Positions 37,618 through 44,986 of a stretch of DNA of 64,000 bases are shown here, piece by piece. The stretch spans positions 1 through 64,000 of the forward strand of contig NZ_JAXEXL010000011.1 of the NCBI RefSeq assembly GCF_034113385.1, read 5' to 3'. A program made the position numbers and the translations under genes. Positions within the stretch are counted from its first letter, which is position 1; every line of letters begins with the position of its first letter. Below the pieces are notes generated by a model, which ran no database searches, was not told where the DNA came from, and saw only the letters and a list, made by a program, of their open reading frames with translations. The stretch comes from Atopobium sp034113385. GTDB taxonomy: Bacteria; Actinomycetota; Coriobacteriia; Coriobacteriales; Atopobiaceae.

Positions 37618-39018
37618 GTTAGAAATTGTGCGAACCCGTGAGATGGTCAATCTTGCGGGTTCGTTTTTGTTTGCAACTGATGAGTAATTTAGGCTAACTA
37701 CCAGCTCTTTCTTGTCAATTAATACTTGATAGACAAAGGCATCCAGTAAGCTTGCATCGTCCAAAGTCGCCCCAAATTGCAAGAAGTCGGCGAATGTTTG
37801 CAAATCTATGCGAACCGCCTCAAGCTCTTTAATATCTCTTTCGGCGCGTGCCTTCTGTGCCTCAAGTTCTGCCATACGCTCCTTGGCATTGGGATGTATT
37901 ACGCCTGCCTCGATGGCTTGCAAGATATTATTCAAGCCGTCCTCAGCCTCGCGTAGTGACTTCTTAGCCACTCTCATATCATCTTCGGTAGATTTATCGT
38001 TTCCAGCCTTAATTACTATCTCAGCCACTCTCAGGGCTTCCTTGCGGTCGCTCATAAGGCTACGGATGGCTTCTACGATCATACTTTCGAGCTGCTCTTT
38101 ACGTATGGGCTTTGATTTGCAATTTTTGCAAGCATAGTATTCATATTTTTTATTTCCTCGACCCCTGCCAGAGGTACCGACTATATTTCTTCCACATTCT
38201 GCGCAGATAATCTTACCAGCGAGCATAAAGTCACCCCAACTCTCATTCTTACGCTGTTTCTTGCCCTTGACAGTCTGCACCGCATAGAAAGTATCATCAT
38301 CGATAATTCGAGGCATTCCGTCTTTCTTCTCGATTCCAGCCCATGAATATAGCCCCATATATTTACGATTATGCAGAATATTGTTCACCATTGTGTGGCT
38401 GCATTTACGACCTGTATATGTCTTAACCCCTCTCATGGCTAAGTCTGAGGCTATGGAGGATACAGCCTCGCCGTTGAGACGGCGATTGAAGATTTCACGC
38501 ACAATAACAGCCTGGTCTATATCAATGGCGTAGTGGTCGGTTTCGTCTGCATAGTAGCCGTAGACGCGCACCCCATTCGTCTTGCACTGCAGGGCGTTGC
38601 CCTCCATGCCGCGACGTGTGCGAATTGATGTCTTACGGCTCTCGCAAGCCGCAAGACCCTCTAAGAGTTTCTCATAGATAATGCCCTCGGGGCTATCTGG
38701 GATAGCCTCTAAGGACGATACGAGACGTACGCCCTTACGCTCAAGCTCACGCTTATATATAGGGGCGTCGAAAGGGTCGCGCGAAAACCTGTCCATCATA
38801 TAGACGAGCACAATATCCGATTCACCCGCGTTGGCTATCATTTTTTGAAACTCGGGGCGGCTATCTGTCCTGCCACTCATCGCATAGTCGCAGTATTCGG
38901 CTACGACTGTATAGCCTTCGCGTGTGCACCAGTCATGGCACACACGCAGCTGGTCATCGATAGAGGCTTCTCGCTGTTTGGAGCACGAGAAACGGGCATA
39001 GATTACGGCTGTTTTCAT
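37576..39018 (-). CDS. Large serine recombinase (phage integrase)
   Basis: A 480-residue serine integrase. The N-terminal resolvase domain (1-145) has YARFS with catalytic Ser11, and MDRFSRDP. It is followed by a Recombinase domain (about 160-260), a zinc-ribbon with Cys pairs (CAEC and CKNC, about 275-300) and a coiled coil (about 340-405). The last 13 residues (WLPGQDSNLRHAD) and the stop are encoded by the complement of the tRNA-Asn gene, so the C-terminus depends on the attachment junction. It is the last gene of the leftward lysogeny operon, starting 4 bases after the lipoprotein stop. The true C-terminus in the excised phage may differ. Confidence 0.93.
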   Translation of the reverse strand: MKTAVIYARFSCSKQREASIDDQLRVCHDWCTREGYTVVAEYCDYAMSGRTDSRPEFQKMIANAGESDIVLVYMMDRFSRDPFDAPIYKRELERKGVRLVSSLEAIPDSPEGIIYEKLLEGLAACESRKTSIRTRRGMEGNALQCKTNGVRVYGYYADETDHYAIDIDQAVIVREIFNRRLNGEAVSSIASDLAMRGVKTYTGRKCSHTMVNNILHNRKYMGLYSWAGIEKKDGMPRIIDDDTFYAVQTVKGKKQRKNESWGDFMLAGKIICAECGRNIVGTSGRGRGNKKYEYYACKNCKSKPIRKEQLESMIVEAIRSLMSDRKEALRVAEIVIKAGNDKSTEDDMRVAKKSLREAEDGLNNILQAIEAGVIHPNAKERMAELEAQKARAERDIKELEAVRIDLQTFADFLQFGATLDDASLLDAFVYQVLIDKKELVVSLNYSSVANKNEPARLTISRVRTISNWLPGQDSNLRHAD

Positions 39019-39022
39019 TGGC

Positions 39023-39730
39023 TTATTTCTTGGTGCCAGCGTCTACGTATGCGATAACATCTTTGTATTCTGGCATCTTTCCGAGAAATACTGAGAACGG
39101 CTGTTTTGCGCCAGCTGTAAGATTATCAAGGTATGTGCAGTCTCCGCCGATAATCTTTCCACTGTTATCCATAAGCACAGCAATTACTTTTGATTGCTGA
39201 AAATCATATTTTGACGTGCTTATCGCCTCACCTGTGACTTGTGGAATACCATCGTTTGTCACATTAAGATTTTCGGCATAAAACGTCTTTGTGTATTCAT
39301 CTTGCGTTTGCTTTGTTTTTTGCCACATGTCTTTTTTATCTGCAATTGTGAACTCTACGGTTTTTACCTCTCCAGATACAGGGATATTGCCGCCGACAAA
39401 AGCACTGCCATTAGGATAAATCGCACTTAGTAAGCATGGATATGTCCCGAGTATTTTTCCATCAGTATCCTTGGCAGATGCCGTAATATCAACTTGCGCT
39501 GCGGCATATTCTGTACTGTTATTGGTTATCTTTGCAGCAAAGTGGGCACTTCCGTATTCATCCATATAAAAGCCTGAATCTGCTACCTCAAGTGTTGGTT
39601 TATCCTGCTCTTTAGCTTCCGTAGCTGCTTGCGGCTCTTTTTGTACGGTGGGCTTGCCTGCACACCCTACAAGCCCAATGGCAAAAGCACCAGCAGAAAG
39701 ACCGATAAAATCGCGACGTGACAAGTTCAT
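39023..39730 (-). CDS. Tat-exported lipoprotein of the lysogeny module
   Basis: A 235-residue predicted lipoprotein. The N-terminus has a twin-arginine motif (SRRDFI, residues 4-9), a hydrophobic stretch, and a lipobox LVGC with Cys23 as the lipidation site. A charged linker (about 24-45) leads to a beta-rich domain that may be Ig-like (DUF4352/FxLYD type), though I cannot assign it firmly. It lies between the repressor (28-base gap, AGGAGGA ribosome-binding site) and the recombinase on one strand, so it is expected to be made in the lysogen. By analogy with Ltp of Streptococcus phage TP-J34, also encoded in a lysogeny module, it may block DNA entry by related phages. That role is an inference. 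Confidence 0.8.
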   Translation of the reverse strand: MNLSRRDFIGLSAGAFAIGLVGCAGKPTVQKEPQAATEAKEQDKPTLEVADSGFYMDEYGSAHFAAKITNNSTEYAAAQVDITASAKDTDGKILGTYPCLLSAIYPNGSAFVGGNIPVSGEVKTVEFTIADKKDMWQKTKQTQDEYTKTFYAENLNVTNDGIPQVTGEAISTSKYDFQQSKVIAVLMDNSGKIIGGDCTYLDNLTAGAKQPFSVFLGKMPEYKDVIAYVDAGTKK

Positions 39731-39758
39731 AGTTCCTCCTAAGCTTTAAACACCTTTG

Positions 39759-40076
39759 TTAATTTATAGATTCGCGTAATTCAAGTGATTTCGCGACATC
39801 AAGCAAGACTGCTCGACTTTGCTTTGTAAGTTTTTGAAAAATTGCATCTAATTCTTCTTGTTGTTGCGTCGTTTCTTTTATTTCTTTATCAGTCATAAGA
39901 ATGTAATCAATATTAGAATTAAATATTTCCGCAGCTTGAATAAGCTGTTTCCCATTCATTATTACGCGCCCTTGCTCCCAATTCCTATAGGTTCCTAGTG
40001 ATACTCCGAACAGTTTTGAGGCTTCTTGCTGGTTATATCCAGCATCTTTTCTCACCTCTTTTAATCGTGTTTGCAA
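39759..40076 (-). CDS. XRE-family phage repressor (CI-like)
   Basis: A 105-residue helix-turn-helix protein. The HTH spans about residues 10-45 (YNQQEASKLFGVSLGTYRNWEQG). The rest is a short helical tail with Gln/Glu-rich and Leu-rich parts, probably for dimerisation. No peptidase domain is present, so it would not self-cleave with RecA like lambda CI. The start is TTG at 40076 with AGGGGG upstream. It faces the cro-like gene across a 165-base control region. Confidence 0.85.
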   Translation of the reverse strand: MQTRLKEVRKDAGYNQQEASKLFGVSLGTYRNWEQGRVIMNGKQLIQAAEIFNSNIDYILMTDKEIKETTQQQEELDAIFQKLTKQSRAVLLDVAKSLELRESIN

Positions 40077-40118
40077 ATCTCACGACCCCCTTAGAATCGG
40101 TAAGAGCTTACGGTTATT

Positions 40119-40215
40119 AGTATAGATAGTACCAATTTAAAGTGTAATTGTACAGAATTATTATTGACATGTACTATTCTCGCGCGTACTATTAGAATCG
40201 TAAGTACCAATTAGA
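40119..40215. promoter_or_regulatory. Lysogeny switch: divergent promoters and candidate operators
   Basis: Rightward promoter: TTGACA (40164-40169), 17 bases, TACTAT (40187-40192), near consensus. Leftward -10: TATACT on the minus strand at 40119-40124, with a poor -35. Repeated GTAC-centred motifs lie across both: GTACTATT at 40171-40178 and 40186-40193, its inverse ATAGTAC at 40126-40132, and AGTACCAATT at about 40128 and 40203. TTAGAATCG also recurs near 40091 and 40192. These are plausible repressor/Cro operators. Confidence 0.7.
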
Positions 40216-40241
40216 TGCATAGTTAACTGAGAGGAGTACTA

Positions 40242-40463
40242 ATGAAAAACTTAGCATCTGAACGTACAAGGTTGGGGCTAAAGCAATCGGAGGCGGCTTC
40301 TAAGCTTGCTGTTTCTCCCAAGACTCTGGCGAAGTATGAAAACGAACCTACAAGCATGCCTGGTGATTTTATTATCCGTGCGTGTCGGTTCTATCTATGC
40401 AATGCCAGTTATCTTCTTGACATGTGCGAGGAGCGTTCACTTAACGCGGCGGTTGCAAAATGA
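40242..40463 (+). CDS. Cro-like HTH regulator
   Basis: A 73-residue XRE-type helix-turn-helix protein (GLKQSEAASKLAVSPKTLAKYEN, about 12-34) and first gene of the rightward early operon. GAGAGGAG precedes the ATG. Position and size fit a Cro protein that shuts off the repressor promoter when the phage enters the lytic cycle. Its stop overlaps the next small ORF (ATGA). Confidence 0.85.
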   Translation: MKNLASERTRLGLKQSEAASKLAVSPKTLAKYENEPTSMPGDFIIRACRFYLCNASYLLDMCEERSLNAAVAK

Positions 40464-40552
40464 CCACCGAAGAGTTGCTGGTAAAGCGCATGGCATACGT
40501 GCTCGTGAAAAAGTATCTCGAGTGGCTCGCAGCGGGGAAGCCCTGTTCATGA
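40460..40552 (+). CDS. Small coupled ORF of 30 codons
   Basis: MTTEELLVKRMAYVLVKKYL at the start, ending AAGKPCS. The ATG overlaps the cro stop and its own stop overlaps the next ATG, both as ATGA. This two-sided coupling in a tightly packed operon supports real translation. The peptide is amphipathic and helical. No function can be assigned, and it might serve only to couple translation between its neighbours. Confidence 0.5.
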   Translation: MTTEELLVKRMAYVLVKKYLEWLAAGKPCS

Positions 40553-40914
40553 GGTGGACGACGCGCGAACTCCGCTATCTCACTAAGCATGCCAACGACG
40601 GCGCAGAAGTCATTGGCGCGGCTCTTGGGCGCTCTAAGCACTCGGTAGAGCTACAGGCAAGCAGGCTGGGCATTTCATTGCGTCCGAGCTGGTTTTGCCC
40701 AAAGTGCGGGCAGCGCACTTTTAAGCCTCTGAGCACTAAGACGGGCTGGTGCATCTGCTGCACGAAGAAGAAGCGCCGTGAAGAGCTTACTGAGGAAATG
40801 CGAGAAATGCAGGAGGAATTGAGAAGGGAGGAGCAGGAAAACAAGGCGCGTCAAGCAATTTATTCGCAAAAGAATAGATTTCGTGAAGATTTAAAAATTT
40901 TGAGAAAAGTTTGA
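40549..40914 (+). CDS. DNA-binding protein with HTH and zinc ribbon
   Basis: A 121-residue protein. The N-terminus (MRWTTRELRYLTKHA, then ALGRSKHSVELQASRLGI) resembles the SANT/Myb-like HTH found in phage regulators. A zinc ribbon follows (CPKCG about 52-56 and CICC about 71-74), then a long charged helix to the end. The ATG at 40549 is chosen because it overlaps the preceding stop and has GGGGAAG eight bases upstream; the longer frame from 40306 merely overlaps cro. It is probably an early regulator or recombination helper. Confidence 0.7.
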   Translation: MRWTTRELRYLTKHANDGAEVIGAALGRSKHSVELQASRLGISLRPSWFCPKCGQRTFKPLSTKTGWCICCTKKKRREELTEEMREMQEELRREEQENKARQAIYSQKNRFREDLKILRKV

Positions 40915-40933
40915 GAATAGGAGATGTTTTATA

Positions 40934-41137
40934 GTGATTACCGCAAAAAAGAGTGCCCGTCCCCACCACGGTATGAGCACTCAATACCAAAAAGGTACGT
41001 TTAGTGTACCACAGCGTGAGAGATTGGCTTTTAAGAGCGGCTTTTGCGCCGGCGCTTGCTTTTCCCTCGTGCTCATCATGGCATTTGTCTTTATGTGCCT
41101 CATCCCTGCATTACAGCAGGTAGCGGGGCTATCATGA
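40934..41137 (+). CDS. Small membrane protein
   Basis: A 67-residue protein with one clear membrane helix (about 37-60, FCAGACFSLVLIMAFVFMCL) after a basic N-terminus. The GTG at 40934 has TAGGAG upstream; an internal ATG at 40973 is an alternative. Its stop overlaps the next ATG. Function is unknown; small membrane proteins of early phage operons can act in superinfection control. Confidence 0.6.
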   Translation: MITAKKSARPHHGMSTQYQKGTFSVPQRERLAFKSGFCAGACFSLVLIMAFVFMCLIPALQQVAGLS

Positions 41138-41460
41138 GGTACTACGGAGAGAAACCATCTGAGCAATTAGAGCTTCGCGGGCTTGGCTCGGATGGCGAGG
41201 AGCTTATGAATAAAGCTCGTAAATGGGTAGACGAGCACCCCGACGAATGGGGCTATTACTTACAGCTCGCGAAGCTTGAGTCTATTCATGCTCCCGCAAG
41301 TCCTAATTATCTTCTCCAAGCCTTAAGGCATCGATATCACATCAGTATTGCAAATGCTTTAGCTCCTGCACTTGCACGCATTGCTTTAGAGCAAGATTAC
41401 AAGCTGCGCTTTAGGCTTGCAAAATCTAAGGTAGATGGCTTTACGGGGGCGGTTTTATGA
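41134..41460 (+). CDS. Hypothetical early phage protein
   Basis: A 108-residue protein that I do not recognise. It is mostly helical, with a conserved-looking core (ELMNKARKWVDEHPDEWGYY and ALRHRYHISIANALAPALAR). The ATG overlaps the preceding stop, and its own stop overlaps the rusA start, so it belongs to the coupled early operon. A longer upstream frame from 41044 would overlap the membrane-protein gene and is not preferred. Confidence 0.65.
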   Translation: MRYYGEKPSEQLELRGLGSDGEELMNKARKWVDEHPDEWGYYLQLAKLESIHAPASPNYLLQALRHRYHISIANALAPALARIALEQDYKLRFRLAKSKVDGFTGAVL

Positions 41461-41912
41461 GCTGGGAAAAGAAGCTTGTTAAAACCGTACAAGGTTGCTT
41501 TACTTTCCCAAGCGGGAAAATACCGACAAAGCAGCGCCCGCGATTTGCTGGTGGTCACGCTTATACACCCAAAACAACCAAAGCAGCAGAGGACTATATC
41601 AAGGCTGAATTTATCAAGTCACATGGCTTGGAAATGGCAAAGTGGGCTGACGAAGTACGTGTTTTTTTGAAAATCGTCCGCCCTGCTGCGAAAAGCGACC
41701 TAAAGAGAGTCGGAGCACCAGACTTAAGAACGCCTGATGCCGATAACGTGCTGAAACTTGTTTGCGATGCTCTAAATGGCATTGCGTACGTAGACGATAA
41801 GCAAGTGACAGATGCTCATGTGCATTTTTCAAACATTGCCGATCGTAAGGACGAGGCGAATGCCTATATCTTTTTACTTATTGGATACTACGAGAATACG
41901 AGGTTATCATGA
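41457..41912 (+). CDS. rusA: RusA-family Holliday junction resolvase
   Basis: An endodeoxyribonuclease that resolves four-way DNA junctions, used in phage recombination and genome processing. It has 151 residues. Family features: TKQRPRFAGGHAYTPKTT near the N-terminus, the acidic motif TPDADNVLKLVCDALNG and YVDDKQVTD. The conserved Asp residues of the metal site are present. It sits next to the ERF annealase and SSB in the phage recombination block. Confidence 0.88.
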   Translation: MSWEKKLVKTVQGCFTFPSGKIPTKQRPRFAGGHAYTPKTTKAAEDYIKAEFIKSHGLEMAKWADEVRVFLKIVRPAAKSDLKRVGAPDLRTPDADNVLKLVCDALNGIAYVDDKQVTDAHVHFSNIADRKDEANAYIFLLIGYYENTRLS

Positions 41913-42850
41913 CCGAAACTGTACAAGCGCAAGCTACTGTCATTGATGACGAGCTTCGCGAGCTATCCGAAGCCGATAAATGGCTCGCAAGCATACAGGA
42001 GCGTGTAGACACTATCGTGGGAGATTATTCCCCCCACGAGATTGTAAGTCAGGCAGATTATAAAGATTCCAAGCTTGCGCGTACGCAAGCACGCAAAGAG
42101 ATCAAGGCTATTACCGACGAAGCAGCAGCAAGGCTCAAGGTTATTAAAGATTTTGTCTCTACAGTCGAGGCAGGTAAGCGTAAGGCTCTGCAGCCACTGA
42201 ATACCATTGATGCAGACTATAAGCATTACCTTGAGCAATGGGAAGCACTTGTCATTGATTCAAAACTGCAAGATGTAGAGGCTGCATATATGGATTATGC
42301 CCCTGCACTGGTTGAGCTGGTGCCCTTCTCAAAGCTTCGTGCGAAATATGCAGCAGAGGAGAAGTGGGAGAATCTCTCCACTAATTCTGAGGCTATTAAG
42401 CAATCACTTTACAAGCACGTAGACCAGATAGCTGAGGATGAGCAAACCATCGACGCTCAAGACGTAGATGAAGCAGAGCGTAAAGCGATGAAAGCCGACT
42501 ACTTTCAAACGCTCGACTTGGGCGAGGTTTTACGTAAGTCATCAGAGCGCTTGCGTGTAGCAAAGCTTGAGGAAGAGCGTAAGGCTCGCATTGAGGCAGA
42601 GAAGGCAGCCATCAAGGATGAGAAGCCTCAAGTGGTAGAAACTCCAAAGCCAGTAGAGAAGCCTCAAGCAGTGGTTGAGGCTAAGCCAGCACAAGAGGAG
42701 AAGCGCAGCGCATGGGTGGTAATTATTCCTAGCGCTACTGAGCTTTTAGTAGACGAAATTGTAGATGCCTTCCGTCACTGTGACGTAATGGCAATTTCCC
42801 AGCAAGGCACACTTGAGGACGTATACAGGAGGCTCAATGGCAACCACTAA
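41909..42850 (+). CDS. DUF1351-family phage protein
   Basis: A 313-residue mostly helical protein resembling the DUF1351 family, found next to recombination genes in temperate phages. The N-terminal 190 residues form a likely coiled-coil bundle (ARKEIKAITDEAAARLKVIK). A Pro/Lys/Val/Glu-rich linker (about 240-268, KPVEKPQAVVEAKPAQ) leads to a small C-terminal domain. The role is unknown; by position it may assist the ERF annealase. The start overlaps the rusA stop (ATGA). Confidence 0.75.
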   Translation: MTETVQAQATVIDDELRELSEADKWLASIQERVDTIVGDYSPHEIVSQADYKDSKLARTQARKEIKAITDEAAARLKVIKDFVSTVEAGKRKALQPLNTIDADYKHYLEQWEALVIDSKLQDVEAAYMDYAPALVELVPFSKLRAKYAAEEKWENLSTNSEAIKQSLYKHVDQIAEDEQTIDAQDVDEAERKAMKADYFQTLDLGEVLRKSSERLRVAKLEEERKARIEAEKAAIKDEKPQVVETPKPVEKPQAVVEAKPAQEEKRSAWVVIIPSATELLVDEIVDAFRHCDVMAISQQGTLEDVYRRLNGNH

Positions 42851-43490
42851 GACAAATACCACAGAGGCATTGCAGACCATTTACGCACGTTTTACACGTG
42901 CCTGGGGCAAATGCAAAAACCCTGATTTGGACGGCGAGAATCCGCATTTTAGGAATAAATATGCAACCCTAAAGGAAACGTTGAGGGTTGTACGCGAAGC
43001 CTGCAAGGCTGAGGGGCTGGCATACGTTCAAGAGTTCAATTACGACCCCGAGGAGATGACGCGCGCGCATCTAAGATCTTACGTGACAAACGAGGCAGGG
43101 GATATTCTCGACTTGAGCGTATTCCCCGTGCAGTACGTCCCCAATTCGCAGCAATTTGGTTCGGCGCTTACCTACACCAAGCGCCAGCAGGCACAAACTG
43201 ACTGGGGCATTACGGGTGAACCTGACGATGACGCAGAGGCAATAGCTAAGGCTAAGCCTCAAGCTAAGCCTCAAGCTAAGCCACAGCCTAGCTCACAGCC
43301 AGGCAAGCGAGAGAAGTTATTAGACCGTATTGCAGAGCTGCAAGGGCAGCTCGCTAATCCTGAGCTACTTAATGAGATGGTTCATTCGATGTTCGGGGCT
43401 GGCGTGGCAGACCTCACCGAGGAGCAGTTACTTGAGACTGGTAAGCAGTTGGCACTTATGGTGAAGGGGCAGAATCGTGAGCATAAATAG
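42837..43490 (+). CDS. ERF-family single-strand annealing protein
   Basis: A recombinase mediating RecA-independent strand annealing. It has 217 residues. The ERF domain spans about 10-135 (ALQTIYARFTRAWGKCKNP, then GSALTYTKRQQAQTDWGI with the YTKRQ motif). Repeats of AKPQ follow (about 140-155), then a helical C-terminal part. The ATG at 42837 follows AGGAGG; the TTG at 42813 is not needed. It overlaps the DUF1351 gene by 14 bases. Confidence 0.88.
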   Translation: MATTKTNTTEALQTIYARFTRAWGKCKNPDLDGENPHFRNKYATLKETLRVVREACKAEGLAYVQEFNYDPEEMTRAHLRSYVTNEAGDILDLSVFPVQYVPNSQQFGSALTYTKRQQAQTDWGITGEPDDDAEAIAKAKPQAKPQAKPQPSSQPGKREKLLDRIAELQGQLANPELLNEMVHSMFGAGVADLTEEQLLETGKQLALMVKGQNREHK

Positions 43491-43860
43491 CGTAGTCATT
43501 TCGGGCAATATCGGGCACACGCCTGAGCTTAAAGCAACACAGAGTGGCTCATATATCTTGAGCTTTTCTGTGTGCGTCAACGCACGCGTAAAGCGTGGCG
43601 AGCAGTGGGAGAACAAGCCTAATTGGGTTGATATAGTGCTCTTTGGCGCACGTGCCGAAAGTGTAAGCCGATACATCACTAAAGGCTCTCACGTAACCGT
43701 ATCGGGGCACTTAGACGAGCAAGTGTGGCAGGCGCAAGACGGTACCAATCGCCGCAAGCTGCGCATCATTTGCGACGATATAGATTTCACAGCAAGCAAG
43801 CCTGCTGAGCCAAGCTACCAAGAGCCACAGACCACCGATGACGAAGATATTCCATTTTAA
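43477..43860 (+). CDS. ssb: Phage single-stranded DNA-binding protein
   Basis: It coats ssDNA during phage replication and recombination. It has 127 residues with an OB fold (about 1-105): VVISGNIGHTPELKAT, FSVCVNARV, NWVDIVLFGARAE and KGSHVTVSGHL. The acidic C-terminal tip DDEDIPF is the protein-interaction tail of bacterial SSBs. The GTG start overlaps the ERF gene. Confidence 0.92.
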   Translation: MSINSVVISGNIGHTPELKATQSGSYILSFSVCVNARVKRGEQWENKPNWVDIVLFGARAESVSRYITKGSHVTVSGHLDEQVWQAQDGTNRRKLRIICDDIDFTASKPAEPSYQEPQTTDDEDIPF

Positions 43861-43869
43861 GGAGCCACT

Positions 43870-44253
43870 ATGGACGAGAATAAAATCTACGAGCTTAAAG
43901 AAGCTATCAAGCTTGAGCTTACACACATTCAGAATCTCGATGAATTTTTAGATGCTCATGGACTTTTTTATAAAGACTGGGAGAGTCTATTTGACTATGC
44001 CATAAAGCAAAGCCAAGAGTTAGCCTGGCTTAAAAAGCACCGTGAAGATAATTACGGCATTGCGCAAGCTCGGGGCGTTATTAAGAAAATCACACTTGAC
44101 CAAGAAAAAGCACAGCTTACGGTTGAGATTCGTAGCATGAAAGACTTACTGGCAGTACAGCCTTTGGTCGGTCAAGATATCTGCATGGAGCTTTTCCCTG
44201 AGCTTATGCCTTTACCCCTTGAGTATTCAGACGAGCAAGCAAAGCTTGTGTAG
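43870..44253 (+). CDS. Hypothetical phage protein
   Basis: A 127-residue protein not recognised. The N-terminal half is helical and acidic (DENKIYELKEAIKLELTHI); the second half is a probable beta region (VIKKITLDQEKAQLTVEIRS). AAGGAGC lies upstream of the ATG. It is placed between SSB and the replication initiator, so a replication or recombination accessory role is possible but not shown. Confidence 0.65.
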   Translation: MDENKIYELKEAIKLELTHIQNLDEFLDAHGLFYKDWESLFDYAIKQSQELAWLKKHREDNYGIAQARGVIKKITLDQEKAQLTVEIRSMKDLLAVQPLVGQDICMELFPELMPLPLEYSDEQAKLV

Positions 44254-44260
44254 GTAAATC

Positions 44261-44986
44261 ATGGGAGAGAAGTTTACTTGGCAGCCTAAATTTACTCGTG
44301 TGATAGAGCAGCTCCCCGATGAGCTGTTTCGTGAGATTGTCACTGCTATTGTCCAGTACGGCACCTTTGGCATTGTGCCAGAGCTTGAATTTCCTTGTAA
44401 TGTAATCTTTGAATCACTTAAAGATGATATTGATTACTCAAAAGCTGCTCGTGCAGCTGGTAAAAATGGCGGGCGTGGGAATAAGAAACCAACCCTTAGC
44501 GATGATGTAAAGGGGGGTTCGGAGGGTGCTAAACCCCCCTTTAGTAATTGCGAAACCCCCCTTAGCGATTGTGAAAAGGGGGGTTTGCAAGATGATAAAC
44601 CCCCCTTTAGTGGTGTAGAAACCCCCCTTAGCGATGATGTAAAGGGGGGTTCGGAGGGTGCCGAAGCCATTACATTACATAACAGTACAGTACATAACAT
44701 TACAAAACAGTACAGTACAGAGAAGGAAGATAAGCCAAAGCGCAAGCGCTTTGCTCCACCCACGCCCGAAGAAGTCCAAGCCTACGCAGACGAAAAAGGT
44801 TACATCATCGACCCTGAGCGATTCTGTGACTTCTACGCCTCGAAGGGGTGGAAGGTCGGCAGTTCACCGATGAAAGACTGGCGTGCCGCAGTTCGTAACT
44901 GGTGCAAGCGTGCCTCGCCGTCTCAACCCTTGAAGCGCACACCACCACATCGAGAGGAGGTTATCGATGAGTACTCTCTCCTCTGA
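44261..44986 (+). CDS. Phage replication initiator-like protein (DUF6291 N-terminus)
   Basis: A 241-residue protein. The N-terminal region (about 1-65, LPDELFREIVTAIVQYGTFG) fits DUF6291 found in phage replication regions. The middle (about 78-135) is built of repeats (KPPFS, ETPLSD, VKGGSEGA) encoded by GC-rich direct and inverted DNA repeats. The C-terminal domain (about 165-220) has FCDFYASKGWKVGSSPMKDW, the conserved end of many phage replication/replisome-organiser proteins. Followed by a DnaC-like loader gene, it fits the lambda O/P layout, with an origin inside the initiator gene. Confidence 0.75.
   Translation: MGEKFTWQPKFTRVIEQLPDELFREIVTAIVQYGTFGIVPELEFPCNVIFESLKDDIDYSKAARAAGKNGGRGNKKPTLSDDVKGGSEGAKPPFSNCETPLSDCEKGGLQDDKPPFSGVETPLSDDVKGGSEGAEAITLHNSTVHNITKQYSTEKEDKPKRKRFAPPTPEEVQAYADEKGYIIDPERFCDFYASKGWKVGSSPMKDWRAAVRNWCKRASPSQPLKRTPPHREEVIDEYSLL
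44493..44661. repeat. GC-rich direct/inverted repeats inside the initiator gene
   Basis: A 37-bp sequence (starting CCCTTAGCGATGATGTAAAG) occurs exactly at 44493-44529 and 44625-44661, 132 bases apart. Between and within lie alternating AAACCCCCCTT and AAGGGGGGTT tracts that can pair with one another. The spacing is a multiple of three, so the protein frame is kept. It is a candidate part of the phage replication origin. Confidence 0.85.
44672..44719. repeat. Iteron-like tandem repeat
   Basis: Two copies of a 23-bp unit, ACATTACAWAACAGTACAGT plus ACA, at 44672-44694 and 44697-44719 with one mismatch and a 25-bp period. It is AT-rich next to the GC-rich repeat block, as expected for initiator binding and strand-opening sites. 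The 25-bp period would break the protein repeat frame, so selection on DNA is likelier than on protein. Confidence 0.8.

Noticed and set aside
40306..40548. Long upstream extension of the HTH/zinc-ribbon gene
   Set aside because: It overlaps cro in another frame, lacks a ribosome-binding site and has no protein-like features. The ATG at 40549 overlaps the preceding stop and is well placed.
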